This document shows, piece by piece, positions 37,728-47,791 of a DNA stretch of 64,000 bases. The stretch is from positions 62,001-126,000 of the forward strand of contig NZ_LNDE01000004.1 of NCBI RefSeq assembly GCF_002866025.1, written 5' to 3'. The notes under the pieces were generated by a model. The model ran no database searches. It had not been told where the DNA came from and saw nothing but the letters and a program-made list of their open reading frames with translations. The translations under genes were made by a program, and so were the position numbers. This stretch comes from Thermotoga sp. KOL6 (GTDB lineage: Bacteria; Thermotogota; Thermotogae; Thermotogales; Thermotogaceae). Position 1 is the stretch's first letter. Each line of letters opens with the position of its first letter.

Positions 37728-39662
37728 TCATCCTCCTTCTCTCAGAAATCTTTTCCATATCTCCAAAGAAACGATCGGATCCACCGCATTCATGTTAGAA
37801 AGAAGTTCTATTTGATACTTATAACTCATAACTTTCAAAACTTTCACAATTTTTTCTGAACTGATTTTTCTATCGTTCAGAAGTTTCACAAGTTCCTCAT
37901 AATCGATGTATTTTATTGTATTTTCGTCGATAATAAGCTTTTGATCAACCTCTTTTCCTTCTTCGAACGTGAGAACACCTTTGAATTTTCCCCAATTCAT
38001 CACGATATTTTTCCAAACGGGGGCGCAATCTCTTCCACCCAAAAGCTCTTTACCATCCTTCACCAAGGCCAAAATGTATTCATCATCCCCTCCTATGAAC
38101 CACGCGTTGTTTTCGGCTGTTCCAGTTTTTCCGGCAATGATCTTTCCAGAAATTCTAGCTCGAACACCAGTTCCTCTTTCTACTACTTCCTTCATGATCC
38201 ACTTCATAATACCACTCGCTTCTTGAGGAGTTCGTACAAAGGCAGGAACCGTGGAGACTACCTTTGGAGAACCCGAGTAAACAACTCTGCTGTTCCTATC
38301 TTCTATTCTATCAATCATATAGGGTTCCAAAACTATTCCACCATTAAAAATTGCAGCGAATACTTTCACCAGTTCTTCAGGAGAGGTCTCAACCGTTCCA
38401 AGAGAAGCAGTTAGATCGTCCGGATATCTGGATCTCAACTTCAGATTCTCTATAATGAAAGTTTTAACGTTCTCGGGCTGTATGTGAGAATAGAGAAGAA
38501 CCGAGGGAATATTACGAGAATCCACCAAAGCTTCTTTAAAACTCACTATCCCTCTATAATCTTTTTCGAAGTTTTCCGGTTTCCAATCGTCAATTTTTAT
38601 AGGAAGATCCAAGAGAAGATCTGTAGGATTTACTCCTTTTAACAGGGCGTAGTAGTAGTACAGGGGTTTTATAGCGGATCCCACTTGTCTCCAACCTGTT
38701 CCATACTGGATTCCAACACCACGGAATGCCACTATCTCGCCCGTTTTTGTCTTTATTCCAACAAAAGCAGTCTTTACATCTTGGATATTTCTGAAAACCA
38801 GTTCCTGAAGTTCTCTATCGAGTGTGAGGAAAACCTTGTATCCGTGTCTGAGTTCATCCAACGAAAAACCTATATTTTGCGCTTCTCTAACAATCCTCCA
38901 GAAAAGCTCTTCATCTACCGTGATCTGACACGGATGAAACTCCAGCTTTTCCAGTTCTGAAACGTATCGTTTGTATTCTGTTTTACCAATTTTGCCTTCT
39001 GATAACATTCTGTCCAGGACCACTTTAGCCCTTTTTTTCGAAAGATCCGGATTTTTCAGAGGATTGAAATTTTCTGGAGATTTTATCAGAGCTACCAAGA
39101 TGGCCATTTCTGAAACCGAGAGTTCTGAGAGATCTTTTCCAAAGTAGTAATGAGCTGCCGTTTGGAACCCGTATATTCCATTTCCCATGTAAACAGAGTT
39201 TATGTACATCTCAAGGATTTCATCTTTTGTTCTTATGCGTTCGAGCCACAACGCTATGAATATTTCTTTCAACTTTCTTATTACGGATTTGTCCATAGAG
39301 AGATAGAGAGATCTGGCGAGCTGTTGAGTCAGAGTACTTCCGCCCTGTGAGAAACTCATCGTCTTTATGTCGACTATTATTGCCCTTAAGAATCCTTTCA
39401 AATCGAAGCCTGGATGTTCGTAAAAGTCCTCGTCCTCAGAGGTGAGGAGCATCTCTATGAACGTTTCTGGCACGTGCGAGAGATCTATCCACATGTTTCT
39501 GGATATAAAGAGAGGCGTTCCGTCGTTGTAGTACACCCTGAGAGTTGGAATGAGCCTTTTTTCAGGTGGAGGAAGATCTTTGGTGAAGAGAAAGTAAAGA
39601 CTCCAGAAAACAGAAAAAGTAAAAGCGAATGCGATCAAGAAAGATAAAATGAATTTCTTCAT
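37728..39662 (-). CDS. Class A penicillin-binding protein (PBP1)
   Basis: A bifunctional peptidoglycan glycosyltransferase/transpeptidase of 644 residues. It has one N-terminal helix (about 4-27), a GT51 domain with TSEDEDFYEHPG (about 74-84) and GGSTLTQQLARSL (about 107-118), and a transpeptidase domain with S329-A-I-K332, S382-R-N384 and K512-T-G514. All catalytic residues are present. A C-terminal extension of about 100 residues follows, of unclear role. It starts 4 bases inside the end of ogt and precedes the PK-C-like gene. Confidence 0.93.
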   Translation of the reverse strand: MKKFILSFLIAFAFTFSVFWSLYFLFTKDLPPPEKRLIPTLRVYYNDGTPLFISRNMWIDLSHVPETFIEMLLTSEDEDFYEHPGFDLKGFLRAIIVDIKTMSFSQGGSTLTQQLARSLYLSMDKSVIRKLKEIFIALWLERIRTKDEILEMYINSVYMGNGIYGFQTAAHYYFGKDLSELSVSEMAILVALIKSPENFNPLKNPDLSKKRAKVVLDRMLSEGKIGKTEYKRYVSELEKLEFHPCQITVDEELFWRIVREAQNIGFSLDELRHGYKVFLTLDRELQELVFRNIQDVKTAFVGIKTKTGEIVAFRGVGIQYGTGWRQVGSAIKPLYYYYALLKGVNPTDLLLDLPIKIDDWKPENFEKDYRGIVSFKEALVDSRNIPSVLLYSHIQPENVKTFIIENLKLRSRYPDDLTASLGTVETSPEELVKVFAAIFNGGIVLEPYMIDRIEDRNSRVVYSGSPKVVSTVPAFVRTPQEASGIMKWIMKEVVERGTGVRARISGKIIAGKTGTAENNAWFIGGDDEYILALVKDGKELLGGRDCAPVWKNIVMNWGKFKGVLTFEEGKEVDQKLIIDENTIKYIDYEELVKLLNDRKISSEKIVKVLKVMSYKYQIELLSNMNAVDPIVSLEIWKRFLREGG

Positions 39663-40072
39663 TGTTTACCTCTCTCCAGATCTATCAAAAATTTCTTCCA
39701 CTCAAGTCCAGCGCTGAATCCCCCAAGTCCACTTTTTGAAACCACACGATGGCATGGTATGTAAATTGGAAGAGGATTCTTTGCGAGGGCTTGACCAACA
39801 GCTCTGGGGGATGTGTTGAGCTTTGCGGCGATTTCCTTGTAGGTCCTCGTCTGGCCATACGGTATCTTTCTGACTTCTGCCCAAACTCTCTTTTGGAAGG
39901 GAGTTCCTTTTATTTCTACTGGGAAGGTGAAATCCTTTCTTTTACCAAGGAAATATTCCTCTATTTCGCGCTTTACGTTCTCTGGACAGATGAATTCGTC
40001 GGTTCCTAATTTTATCTCCACAACTTTTCCATTTTCAACCCGAACAGAGATTTTTCCTGGAGTATCCTTCAT
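39659..40072 (-). CDS. ogt: Methylated-DNA--protein cysteine methyltransferase, short form
   Basis: It repairs O6-methylguanine by moving the methyl to its own cysteine. The 137-residue protein carries the active site IPCHRVV with Cys107 and the GQTRTYKEIAAKL helix-turn-helix region. The N-terminal ribonuclease-like domain is short compared with E. coli Ogt, with only about 50 residues before the catalytic part. It overlaps PBP1 by 4 bases. A divergent promoter region separates it from thiN. Confidence 0.9.
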   Translation of the reverse strand: MKDTPGKISVRVENGKVVEIKLGTDEFICPENVKREIEEYFLGKRKDFTFPVEIKGTPFQKRVWAEVRKIPYGQTRTYKEIAAKLNTSPRAVGQALAKNPLPIYIPCHRVVSKSGLGGFSAGLEWKKFLIDLERGKQ

Positions 40073-40091
40073 GAAAAATCCACACCTCCCC

Positions 40092-40100
40092 TGATAGAAT
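40092..40100 (+). promoter_or_regulatory. Extended -10 promoter of thiN
   Basis: TGATAGAAT on the plus strand, 36 bases before the thiN ATG. It overlaps the minus-strand TGATATAAT of ogt, giving the palindrome CCTGATA-6-TATCAGG. Confidence 0.5.
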
Positions 40101-40107
40101 TATATCA
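40099..40107 (-). promoter_or_regulatory. Extended -10 promoter of ogt
   Basis: TGATATAAT with a perfect -10 hexamer, 26 bases before the ogt ATG on the minus strand. No -35 match; overlaps the thiN element. Confidence 0.5.
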
Positions 40108-40136
40108 GGCTCGTCTTGAAAAGGGGGCATCTTTCA

Positions 40137-40745
40137 ATGATTTGCATATTTGCGAACGGACTCTATGAAGGAGAATTGGATTTCTCATGCTGCGAAAAGA
40201 TAGTGGCGGTGGACGGTGGGGCAAATTTTCTGAGATTGAGGAAAATAATCCCGGACTTTTTCATAGGTGACGCAGATTCCGTAGAGAACGAAACGATGGA
40301 TTGGCTGAGGAAAAACAATGTTGAGATGAAGCTTTATCCAAGCGAAAAAGACGAGATAGACCTTGAACTTGCTCTTGAATTTTTCAAAGACGAAGAGAAG
40401 ATTGTTTTCGGATGGCAAGGTGAACGATTGGATATGATTCTCGCGCTCTTTTATCTTTTGAAAAGGTTCAAAAACACCGTTCTCGAATCTGAAAATCTGA
40501 CAGTTGGCTATGTGGAAGGAAGAATGATTCTTCGAGCTCGGGTTGGAGAGAAATGGTCTATACTCCCACTCGGGGGAGATGCAACAGGAGTGACTTTGAA
40601 GGGTTTTAAATACACCTTAAAAGACGCGAAGATGCCAATTTTGAAACCTTATGGTGTGAGTAACGTGGCTATTAGTAATGAAGTTGAGATAGAAGTGAGA
40701 GAAGGAGGTGTGATTTACTTCAGATGGAAGAAAGAACCCTCGTAA
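40137..40745 (+). CDS. thiN: Thiamine pyrophosphokinase
   Basis: It makes thiamine diphosphate from thiamine and ATP. The 202-residue protein has [25 protein letters not shown] and the [16 protein letters not shown] segment of the family, followed by a C-terminal thiamine-binding beta domain. ATG 40137 is chosen because it fits the usual short N terminus (ICIFANG). It overlaps dxr by 22 bases. TPP is the cofactor of Dxs and of KorA-type enzymes. No TPP riboswitch is possible in the short upstream gap. Confidence 0.9.
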   Translation: MICIFANGLYEGELDFSCCEKIVAVDGGANFLRLRKIIPDFFIGDADSVENETMDWLRKNNVEMKLYPSEKDEIDLELALEFFKDEEKIVFGWQGERLDMILALFYLLKRFKNTVLESENLTVGYVEGRMILRARVGEKWSILPLGGDATGVTLKGFKYTLKDAKMPILKPYGVSNVAISNEVEIEVREGGVIYFRWKKEPS

Positions 40746-41860
40746 TATTAGGTGCAACTGGTTCCATTGGGACTCAAACTCTCGACGTATTGAGAAAGAC
40801 AAGTGGTATTCGTCTCGTGGGTATATCGTTTCACAGAAATGTAGAACTGGCAAAAAGAATTGTAGAGGAATTTCAAGTGGAGAACGTAGCGGTCACGGGC
40901 GATGTTCGAGTGGAGAGCGATTTTGCGAAAAAGATATGGAAAGGGCACGATTCCATTGGAGAAATGCTCGAGAGTCTGAAACCCGATATCACAATGGTAG
41001 CTGTTTCAGGTTTCAGCGGATTGAGGGCCGTTCTTTTTTCTATTCGTTATTCACGGAGAGTGTGTCTTGCAAACAAAGAGTCTCTCGTCTGCGGTGGATT
41101 CCTTGTTAGGAGAAGTTTGAAAAAAACAAATACTGAGCTGATACCAGTTGACAGTGAGCACAATGCTATATTTCAGATTTTAGAATCAGACGTCCAAAAG
41201 ATAATTCTTACTGCCTCAGGAGGTGCTCTCAGAGATTGGAACGTTGAAGATATGGAGAGTGCTACTCCGGAAGATGTGTTGAAACACCCTGTGTGGAAAA
41301 TGGGAGCCCGAATCACCGTAGATTCAGCAACGATGGTGAATAAAACATTCGAAGTTCTAGAGGCTATGGAACTTTTCGATTTGCCTTTTGAAAAAGTAGA
41401 TGTCAAAATACACAGAGAAGGATTGGTCCATGGAGTTGTTATCCTACCGGACGGAAACGTGAAAATTGTTATTTCACCACCCGATATGAGGATACCTATA
41501 AGTTATTCTCTATTTTATCCAAAACGTGCCAATTTAGAAACCTTCGCTGTTGAAGAGATTTCAACTCTTTCTTTCGAAGATCCTGATCCAAGAAAATATC
41601 CTGTCCTTTCTCTACTCCCCCGCATAAAAGATTCCTACGCGTTGAGAACGGTATTCAATGCAGCAGATGAGGTAGCAGTCAACGCGTTCTTGAAGGGTAA
41701 AATAAGATTCGGAGGGATATACAGAGTCATAGAGAAAACCTTGGAGGAGTTCACAAGTTTTTCGGAACCAAAAAACTTGGAAGAGATTGAGCAGATCCAC
41801 GAGGAAGCGCAGAAAACAGCAGGAAGGGTGACAGAATGGTTATCGTCTATTTCATTTTAA
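40724..41860 (+). CDS. dxr: 1-deoxy-D-xylulose 5-phosphate reductoisomerase
   Basis: Dxr makes 2-C-methyl-D-erythritol 4-phosphate in the MEP isoprenoid pathway. The 378-residue protein has the NADPH-binding [14 protein letters not shown], the [11 protein letters not shown] segment, the metal-binding [11 protein letters not shown] motif and [10 protein letters not shown]. Its start lies inside thiN and its end overlaps rseP by 25 bases. ispG of the same pathway follows after rseP. Confidence 0.95.
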   Translation: MEERTLVILGATGSIGTQTLDVLRKTSGIRLVGISFHRNVELAKRIVEEFQVENVAVTGDVRVESDFAKKIWKGHDSIGEMLESLKPDITMVAVSGFSGLRAVLFSIRYSRRVCLANKESLVCGGFLVRRSLKKTNTELIPVDSEHNAIFQILESDVQKIILTASGGALRDWNVEDMESATPEDVLKHPVWKMGARITVDSATMVNKTFEVLEAMELFDLPFEKVDVKIHREGLVHGVVILPDGNVKIVISPPDMRIPISYSLFYPKRANLETFAVEEISTLSFEDPDPRKYPVLSLLPRIKDSYALRTVFNAADEVAVNAFLKGKIRFGGIYRVIEKTLEEFTSFSEPKNLEEIEQIHEEAQKTAGRVTEWLSSISF

Positions 41861-43338
41861 TACTCACCGGTGTAATAATGGTTCACGAATTCGGACATTA
41901 TTTGTTTGCAAAGCTCTTCAAAGTAAAGGTGTTGGAATTTGCTTTAGGATTTGGTCCCAAGATATTCTCTGTTAAGGGGAAGGAAACTGTTTTTAGATTC
42001 AACGTGTTTCCTATTGGTGGATACGTAAGGATGCTTGGAGAAGAAGGCGAAGAAATAGCGGATGAGAAAGAACGTGAAAAGAGTTTCTATTCCAAACCTG
42101 CTTGGCAGAGGCTCTTGATAACGTTTGCGGGTCCTTTGTTTTCGATTGTAGCAGGTTACGTTCTCTTTCTCCCTATCACTCTATATTGGGGAATCACTCT
42201 TCCAGGAATAGACGAAGTCCTTCCTGGAAGTCCCGCTGAAGAGGCGGGCTTGAAGAAGGGAGATATTGTATATTCCATTAACGGTAAAATCGCTTTTGAT
42301 ACGACTATAATCTCTAGTGAAATTCAAAAAGGACTTCCTGTGGAAATGCTGGTGATGAGAAATGGTAGAAAAAAGCCCGTATTGATTGAACCAAGAATGT
42401 ATCCAAAAACTTACGAAATAGTTTTAGAAAGTGTTGAAGGAGTCCCAAAAGGTAAGCTCGTTTCGGTTAATGGAAATCACGATATTTCGATTTTGAGGGA
42501 GTATGTGAACGAATTCGTGACTTTGGAATTTGAAAATGGCTTGGTAAAAGGTATCTTGAAGAGTTTCACCGAAATTCCAGAACGATACATGATCGGTATA
42601 TCCTTTGCTGGACTTTCGCCTGTTTTCAGGGAGGATTTCTACGAAAAAGGGAATATATTGTTTAGAAAAGGAGATCGAATATTGGAAGTTGAGGGACAAA
42701 GAATAGATGGTTGGCAAGATCTGATCATTCTCTATCAGAGGTTGACACTCGGTCAGAATACTTTGATGATAAGCATTCAAGGAGACAAAATAGAATGGTG
42801 GAGAGGTCTTTCTGGGACAGTTAAAGTGCTATTCAAAAGGAATGACAAGCTCGTTGAAAAATTTGTTGATGCGAGTTCTCTGAAAACAATTCTCGAGACT
42901 CCGAACGTTTTAGAACCACAAATTCCACGGTACAAACCAAAGGACTTTTTCGAAACGGTAGGACTCTCTATAAAAGCATGTAATTACGTACTTTTCGCAA
43001 CGGTTGCTTCTTTAAAAAATTTCTTCCGAAATGTTCAAACAGGACAGATAGTCGGTGTTGTGGGTCTAGCAGGTGTTATCAGTCAAGCATCGAAAAGTGG
43101 AATGGAAGCAGTTCTTACCGTGGTGGCCATCATAACAATAAGCTTGGGAGTGTTAAATCTCTTACCTCTTCCAGCTTTGGATGGGGGAAGAATTATTTTT
43201 TCCCTTGTGGAGATGGTTACCAGAAGAAAGCTCGACCCTCGTGTCGAGAACATCATTCACTTTCTTGGTTTCATCTTCCTCATGTTGTTGTTCCTTTACA
43301 TAACTTTTCTCGATATAGGAAGGTTGATGGGAATATGA
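41836..43338 (+). CDS. rseP: Site-2 protease, RseP type
   Basis: A zinc metalloprotease that cuts within membranes, known for anti-sigma factor or signal peptide cleavage. The 500-residue protein has the HEFGH motif at about 17-21 in the first helix, two PDZ-like regions ([20 protein letters not shown] near 130, and [15 protein letters not shown] near 285), and the LPALDGGR motif near 440 in the last part. The dxr-rseP-ispG order is common in many bacteria. It overlaps both neighbours. Confidence 0.93.
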   Translation: MVIVYFILILTGVIMVHEFGHYLFAKLFKVKVLEFALGFGPKIFSVKGKETVFRFNVFPIGGYVRMLGEEGEEIADEKEREKSFYSKPAWQRLLITFAGPLFSIVAGYVLFLPITLYWGITLPGIDEVLPGSPAEEAGLKKGDIVYSINGKIAFDTTIISSEIQKGLPVEMLVMRNGRKKPVLIEPRMYPKTYEIVLESVEGVPKGKLVSVNGNHDISILREYVNEFVTLEFENGLVKGILKSFTEIPERYMIGISFAGLSPVFREDFYEKGNILFRKGDRILEVEGQRIDGWQDLIILYQRLTLGQNTLMISIQGDKIEWWRGLSGTVKVLFKRNDKLVEKFVDASSLKTILETPNVLEPQIPRYKPKDFFETVGLSIKACNYVLFATVASLKNFFRNVQTGQIVGVVGLAGVISQASKSGMEAVLTVVAIITISLGVLNLLPLPALDGGRIIFSLVEMVTRRKLDPRVENIIHFLGFIFLMLLFLYITFLDIGRLMGI

Positions 43339-44366
43339 GAAGGGCTGTTAAAGTTGGGAAGTTAATCATTGGGGGAAATGCTCCGGTGAGTGTTCAGTCG
43401 ATGACGAACACAAAAACTTCCAACGTAGAGGAAACAATCTTTCAGATAAAGCGGTTAGAAGAGGCAGGATGTGATGTGGTTCGTGTAGCTGTTCAAGATG
43501 AAGAAGATGCTAAAGCTATTCGAAAGATAAGAGAAAGAATCAATATCCCTTTGATTGCTGATATTCAGTTTGATCATAGACTTGCCATACTTTCCATCGA
43601 AAACGGTGCGGACAAAATAAGGATAAATCCTGGGAATATGAGAAAGGATCGCTTAAAAGAGGTCGTGGCGGTAGCCAAAGAAAAAGGAGTACCCATTCGT
43701 GTGGGAGTGAATGTGGGATCATTGAGAAAGAGAACTTCTGAAAGATGGAAAGATCTCGCAGAATCTGCGCTTGAAGAAGTAAGATTACTCGAAAGTCTAG
43801 AATTTTACGATATCGTCGTGTCTGTTAAAAGCTCCGACGTTCTTGAAACGATAAAGGCGAACGAATACATTGCAGAAAAGGTAGATTACCCTATCCATTT
43901 GGGAGTGACCGAAGCGGGAGTAGCAGAAACGGCCATTGTGAAATCTTCCATTGCCATCGGCTATCTTCTTTTGAAAGGAATCGGTGATACCATTCGAATC
44001 TCCATATCGGGTGATCCTGTAAGGGAAGTGGTCGTGGGAAGAAAAATACTGATCGCTCTCGGTTTGAGAGAAGGTCCTGAAGTGATAGCTTGTCCTACTT
44101 GTGGTAGATCGGAAATCGATGTCGAAAAACTTGCAGCGATGGTTGAGGAGAATCTTTTCCACATCAAAAAGAGAGTGAAAATAGCTGTTATGGGGTGTGT
44201 TGTTAACGGTATAGGGGAAGGAAAAGATTCTGACATAGGAGTAGCCGGTTTGAAAGATGGAGCGGTCATATTCGTAAAAGGCAAGGTAAAGGAGCGGGTT
44301 CCAAAGGAGAAGATAATCGATCGATTGAAATTTTACATAGATCGATATCTTGAGGAGGTGGATTAA
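43335..44366 (+). CDS. ispG: 4-hydroxy-3-methylbut-2-enyl diphosphate synthase (flavodoxin/ferredoxin type)
   Basis: The 4Fe-4S enzyme IspG of the MEP pathway. The 343-residue protein has [28 protein letters not shown], and the cluster cysteines in CPTCGRSE (about 255) and [10 protein letters not shown] (about 290). It starts in the rseP stop (ATGA) and ends directly before the CBS-ACT gene. Confidence 0.96.
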   Translation: MRRAVKVGKLIIGGNAPVSVQSMTNTKTSNVEETIFQIKRLEEAGCDVVRVAVQDEEDAKAIRKIRERINIPLIADIQFDHRLAILSIENGADKIRINPGNMRKDRLKEVVAVAKEKGVPIRVGVNVGSLRKRTSERWKDLAESALEEVRLLESLEFYDIVVSVKSSDVLETIKANEYIAEKVDYPIHLGVTEAGVAETAIVKSSIAIGYLLLKGIGDTIRISISGDPVREVVVGRKILIALGLREGPEVIACPTCGRSEIDVEKLAAMVEENLFHIKKRVKIAVMGCVVNGIGEGKDSDIGVAGLKDGAVIFVKGKVKERVPKEKIIDRLKFYIDRYLEEVD

Positions 44367-44972
44367 ATGAAGATCAAAAGATGGAGTGTTCAAGATTTTC
44401 CCGTCGTGAAAGATTCGGCAACAGTGAAAGAAACTTTGCACAAAATGAGGCAATACCAAACAAACGAGTGTATTGTAATCGATGACGAGGGATATTTCAA
44501 AGGAGTTGTGAACAAAGAAGATTTAATAGATATGGACTTGTCCCTTTCAATTTCTGAAAAGGCATCCCTCCCAGACTTCTTTGTTCACGAAGATGACAAC
44601 ATCACACATGCTTTACTTCTGTTCTTAGAACATCAAGAACCTTATCTTCCGGTGGTTGATGAGAATTTGAAAGTTGTGGGAGCGGTGAGTTTACACGATT
44701 TTCTCGAAGCGTTGATAGAGGCTCTTGCCATAGATGTTCCGGGCATTCGGTTCTCGGTGATTTTGGAAGACAAACCTGGTGAGCTAAAGAAAATAGTGGA
44801 CCTGCTCTCTAGGGGAAACATAAACATTCTCTCGATTTTAACAGCAAGAGAAGTTGATGGAAGAAGAGAGGTGTTTATCAAAGTGGACACTGAGAATGAA
44901 AAGCTGCTTGCAGATCTTTTCGACACGATAGGTTTGAAAATAGAGAATTTGGAGAAAGAAGAGGGATTCTGA
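44367..44972 (+). CDS. CBS-pair plus ACT domain protein
   Basis: A 201-residue protein with a CBS pair (about 1-120) followed by an ACT domain (about 128-195, starting FSVILEDKPGELKKIVDLL). Such proteins bind nucleotides and amino acids, respectively, and usually regulate. No enzyme domain is visible, so it may act as a sensor on a partner. Organisation resembles AcuB-type proteins. It starts directly after the ispG stop, and uppP follows 2 bases later. Confidence 0.85.
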   Translation: MKIKRWSVQDFPVVKDSATVKETLHKMRQYQTNECIVIDDEGYFKGVVNKEDLIDMDLSLSISEKASLPDFFVHEDDNITHALLLFLEHQEPYLPVVDENLKVVGAVSLHDFLEALIEALAIDVPGIRFSVILEDKPGELKKIVDLLSRGNINILSILTAREVDGRREVFIKVDTENEKLLADLFDTIGLKIENLEKEEGF

Positions 44973-44974
44973 AA

Positions 44975-45685
44975 ATGGAAGCGCTCCTTGGTGTGATCCA
45001 GGGATTCACCGAGTTTCTACCTGTTTCAAGCTCTGGGCATTTGTCTCTTTTCTCCTATTTGTTTCATATCGATCTTGATGCATATCGAACTGCCGTTCTT
45101 CACCTTGGTACTCTAGCTTCCGTCATTATTTTCGCATTGGATGGCATAAAGAGAAGTTTGAGAAACTGGCGAATTGTTACCAACTTGGTGATATCCACGA
45201 TACCAGCCGGTGTTTTCGGTGTGTTATTTGAGAAATACATAGACGATGTGTTTTCTTCCCTCGATGTTCTTCCCGTGTTTTTTCTGATAACTGCTTTAAT
45301 ACTCTTGTTCACCAGAATGAGCTCTGGTGATAGATCGATGGAAAAGATGAAAACTTCAGACGCCTTTCTTGTAGGTTTAGCGCAGGTAGCAGCTCTCTTC
45401 CCAGGTATTTCAAGAAGCGGTATCACCGTTTCAACTCTTCTCCTTTTAGGATATAGAAGAGAAGACGCTCTTCAGTATTCTTTCCTTATGTCCATACCCA
45501 TTGTCTTGGGAGCAGGTCTTTTGGGATTAGAAAGAACACAGATTTCATTTTTGGCACCATTTTCTGCGTTTCTATCCGGTCTAGCAGCACTGTACATTCT
45601 CTCAAGATCCGTTAAATCCGGAAAAGTGTGGCAGTTCGCCTATTACTGTCTTTTTGTGGCTATTTTCAGTTATCTTGTGAGGTGA
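44975..45685 (+). CDS. uppP: Undecaprenyl-diphosphatase
   Basis: UppP (BacA) recycles the lipid carrier for peptidoglycan synthesis. The 236-residue membrane protein has the catalytic motifs GVIQGFTEFLPVSSSGH (about 6-22) and FPGISRSGITVS (about 145). It follows two MEP pathway genes in an operon, which fits since undecaprenyl phosphate is built from their product. Confidence 0.94.
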   Translation: MEALLGVIQGFTEFLPVSSSGHLSLFSYLFHIDLDAYRTAVLHLGTLASVIIFALDGIKRSLRNWRIVTNLVISTIPAGVFGVLFEKYIDDVFSSLDVLPVFFLITALILLFTRMSSGDRSMEKMKTSDAFLVGLAQVAALFPGISRSGITVSTLLLLGYRREDALQYSFLMSIPIVLGAGLLGLERTQISFLAPFSAFLSGLAALYILSRSVKSGKVWQFAYYCLFVAIFSYLVR

Positions 45686-45691
45686 TACGAG

Positions 45692-46321
45692 TTGAAATTG
45701 GAGATCTTGGTTTCTGGGGGAAGCATTTTTGTACCAGAAAGGTTGAACGCACATTTTTCCACAGTTATTTATTTGGAAGAAGAGAAGAGAAAAATGTTGA
45801 TAGATCCTGGTAACCTCCCATCCTTGGAAGAATTGGAAAGAAAACTTTCGAACTTGGGAGTGTCTCCTGATGAGATAACCGACGTGTTTTTTACACACGT
45901 ACATCTTGATCACATCTTCAATTCTATCTTCTTCGAGAATGCAACTTTTTATGTTCATGAATCGTACAAAACAAAAAATTACCGTTCATTTGGTCCTCTT
46001 TTAGGCAAAGCTTATTCATTGGTGATTTCCTCCTGGAAAAACATCGTTTTGCTGAAAGGAGACGAAAGTCTTCTGAATGGCAAAATTCATGTATTTCATA
46101 CTCCTTGGCATGCTAGGGAACACCTCTCTTTCCTTATTCATACAGATAACGAAGGGAAAGTGCTCGTAGTAGGGGATGTACTGCCTAACAGGCTTAGATA
46201 CTATGATATAATCAAAGGGTACGAAGAAGGTCAGCTGAAAGATTTTCTTTCCGCTGTTGGAAACATTGATCTTCTCGTTTTTCCACACGATGCACCGTTG
46301 AAATTGGAGGTGAAGGAATGA
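45692..46321 (+). CDS. Metallo-beta-lactamase fold hydrolase
   Basis: A 209-residue protein with the zinc-binding motif THVHLDH (about 68-74), a following His near HTPWHAREH, and VVGDVL. The family includes glyoxalase II-like and other hydrolases. I cannot assign the substrate. The start is TTG 45692. It ends inside the glgA start codon overlap (ATGA), so it is coupled to glycogen synthase. Confidence 0.85.
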   Translation: MKLEILVSGGSIFVPERLNAHFSTVIYLEEEKRKMLIDPGNLPSLEELERKLSNLGVSPDEITDVFFTHVHLDHIFNSIFFENATFYVHESYKTKNYRSFGPLLGKAYSLVISSWKNIVLLKGDESLLNGKIHVFHTPWHAREHLSFLIHTDNEGKVLVVGDVLPNRLRYYDIIKGYEEGQLKDFLSAVGNIDLLVFPHDAPLKLEVKE

Positions 46322-47778
46322 AGGTGGCATTCGTTTCTTATGAAGTTTTCCCTTTTGCGAAAGTCGGAGGACTTGCAGACGTAGCCGGTACTCTTCCGAA
46401 ATATCTAGAAAAGCAGGGAATAGAAGTTTTTGTGATTATGCCAAAGCATAAACTGGTGGAAAAAAACGCCGAGAAATTTGGTTACAAACTTGAAAAGGTA
46501 GTAAGTGAAATCGCAGTTTCTCACGTGAAAACTGATGAAAAATTCGATGTTTACGAATCTACTTTACCTGGGAGCAACGTAAAAACGTTTTTCGTAGCAA
46601 ATGAATATTACTTCTCCGCCGATGAAGTATATGCTGGTCCTGATCTCGGGGAGCAATCCATATTCTTTTCTGCTGCTACGCTGGATTTGTTGAAACACTT
46701 GGATCTCAAACCTGACATAGTTCATGTAAACGACTGGCAAACTGCACTCATTCCTGTATATTTGAAAACTCTTTACAGAGATGATCCCTTTTTCTCGAAG
46801 ACAGCTTCTGTCTTTACTATCCATAATCTTGGATATCAAGGTGTTTTCGACCCAAGATATCTCTCTTTTGCAGGACTACCTGATTACGTTTTCACCATTG
46901 ATGGACTTGAGTTCTACGGTCAGATCAATTTCTTGAAGGGCGGAATTGTTTTCAGTGATGTGATAAACACTGTGAGTCCCACATACGCCAAAGAAATTCA
47001 AACTGAAGAGTACGGAGAAAAATTGGATGGTGTTCTCAGAATGCGAGCTAAAGATCTTTATGGAATCCTAAACGGTATAGATTACGAACTATACAATCCC
47101 GCTACGGACAAGAGAATATACGTGAATTACGACGTCAATCGTATTGAGCTCAAATGGGAAAACAAAGTAAAACTCCAGGAGGAATTGGGGCTTCCAGTAA
47201 GAAAAGAGATCGCACTTTTGGGATTGATAAGCAGGTTGGTTCCACAGAAAGGTTTAGATCTCCTGATAGATATAATGGACTATCTCACCCTTTTTGACCT
47301 GCAGATCGTGATTCTTGGCACAGGGGATGATCTCTACGAGAACGCATTGAGAAAGTTCCAAGAGAAGTATCCTGAACGAGTCTCAACGAACATAAAATTC
47401 GATGTTGATTTGGCGCAGAAGATATATGCTGGTGCAGATATTTTTCTTATGCCGAGTAGATACGAACCGTGCGGTTTGGGCCAGATGTTCAGTATGAGAT
47501 ATGGTACGGTTCCTGTGGTCAGGTACACAGGGGGGCTTGCAGACACCGTAAAAGAATACGATCCACAAACCTTGGAGGGAACAGGATTTGGTTTTAAAAA
47601 CTACGATTCAGCTCATTTTCTGGAAGCCGTTTCCAAAGCACTTCATTTCTACTATAGGGAAAAAGACCATTGGAAGAGAATCATGGTAAATGCTATGAAC
47701 GCAGATTTCTCTTGGGATAGATCGGCTAAGGAGTATGTCGAGCTCTACAAAAAAGCACTTGCCAAAGTGGGAAGATGA
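46318..47778 (+). CDS. glgA: Glycogen synthase (ADP-glucose type)
   Basis: GlgA extends alpha-1,4-glucan chains from ADP-glucose. The 486-residue GT5 enzyme has the KVGGLADVAGTLPK motif at the N terminus (about 15-28), HNLGYQG, and the C-terminal E-x7-E region RYEPCGLGQMFSMRYG. glgB and glgC are not in the window. galT follows 13 bases later, so there is a sugar-nucleotide theme here. Confidence 0.95.
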   Translation: MKVAFVSYEVFPFAKVGGLADVAGTLPKYLEKQGIEVFVIMPKHKLVEKNAEKFGYKLEKVVSEIAVSHVKTDEKFDVYESTLPGSNVKTFFVANEYYFSADEVYAGPDLGEQSIFFSAATLDLLKHLDLKPDIVHVNDWQTALIPVYLKTLYRDDPFFSKTASVFTIHNLGYQGVFDPRYLSFAGLPDYVFTIDGLEFYGQINFLKGGIVFSDVINTVSPTYAKEIQTEEYGEKLDGVLRMRAKDLYGILNGIDYELYNPATDKRIYVNYDVNRIELKWENKVKLQEELGLPVRKEIALLGLISRLVPQKGLDLLIDIMDYLTLFDLQIVILGTGDDLYENALRKFQEKYPERVSTNIKFDVDLAQKIYAGADIFLMPSRYEPCGLGQMFSMRYGTVPVVRYTGGLADTVKEYDPQTLEGTGFGFKNYDSAHFLEAVSKALHFYYREKDHWKRIMVNAMNADFSWDRSAKEYVELYKKALAKVGR

Positions 47779-47791
47779 GGGGGAGAAGGAA

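Noticed and set aside
40090-40109. Palindrome CCTGATA-6-TATCAGG as a repressor operator
   Set aside because: It is explained by two overlapping divergent extended -10 motifs; no regulator gene is nearby. Kept only as a promoter observation.
40073-40136. TPP riboswitch before thiN
   Set aside because: Only 64 bases between the genes, too short, and no conserved core; two divergent -10 elements account for the palindrome.
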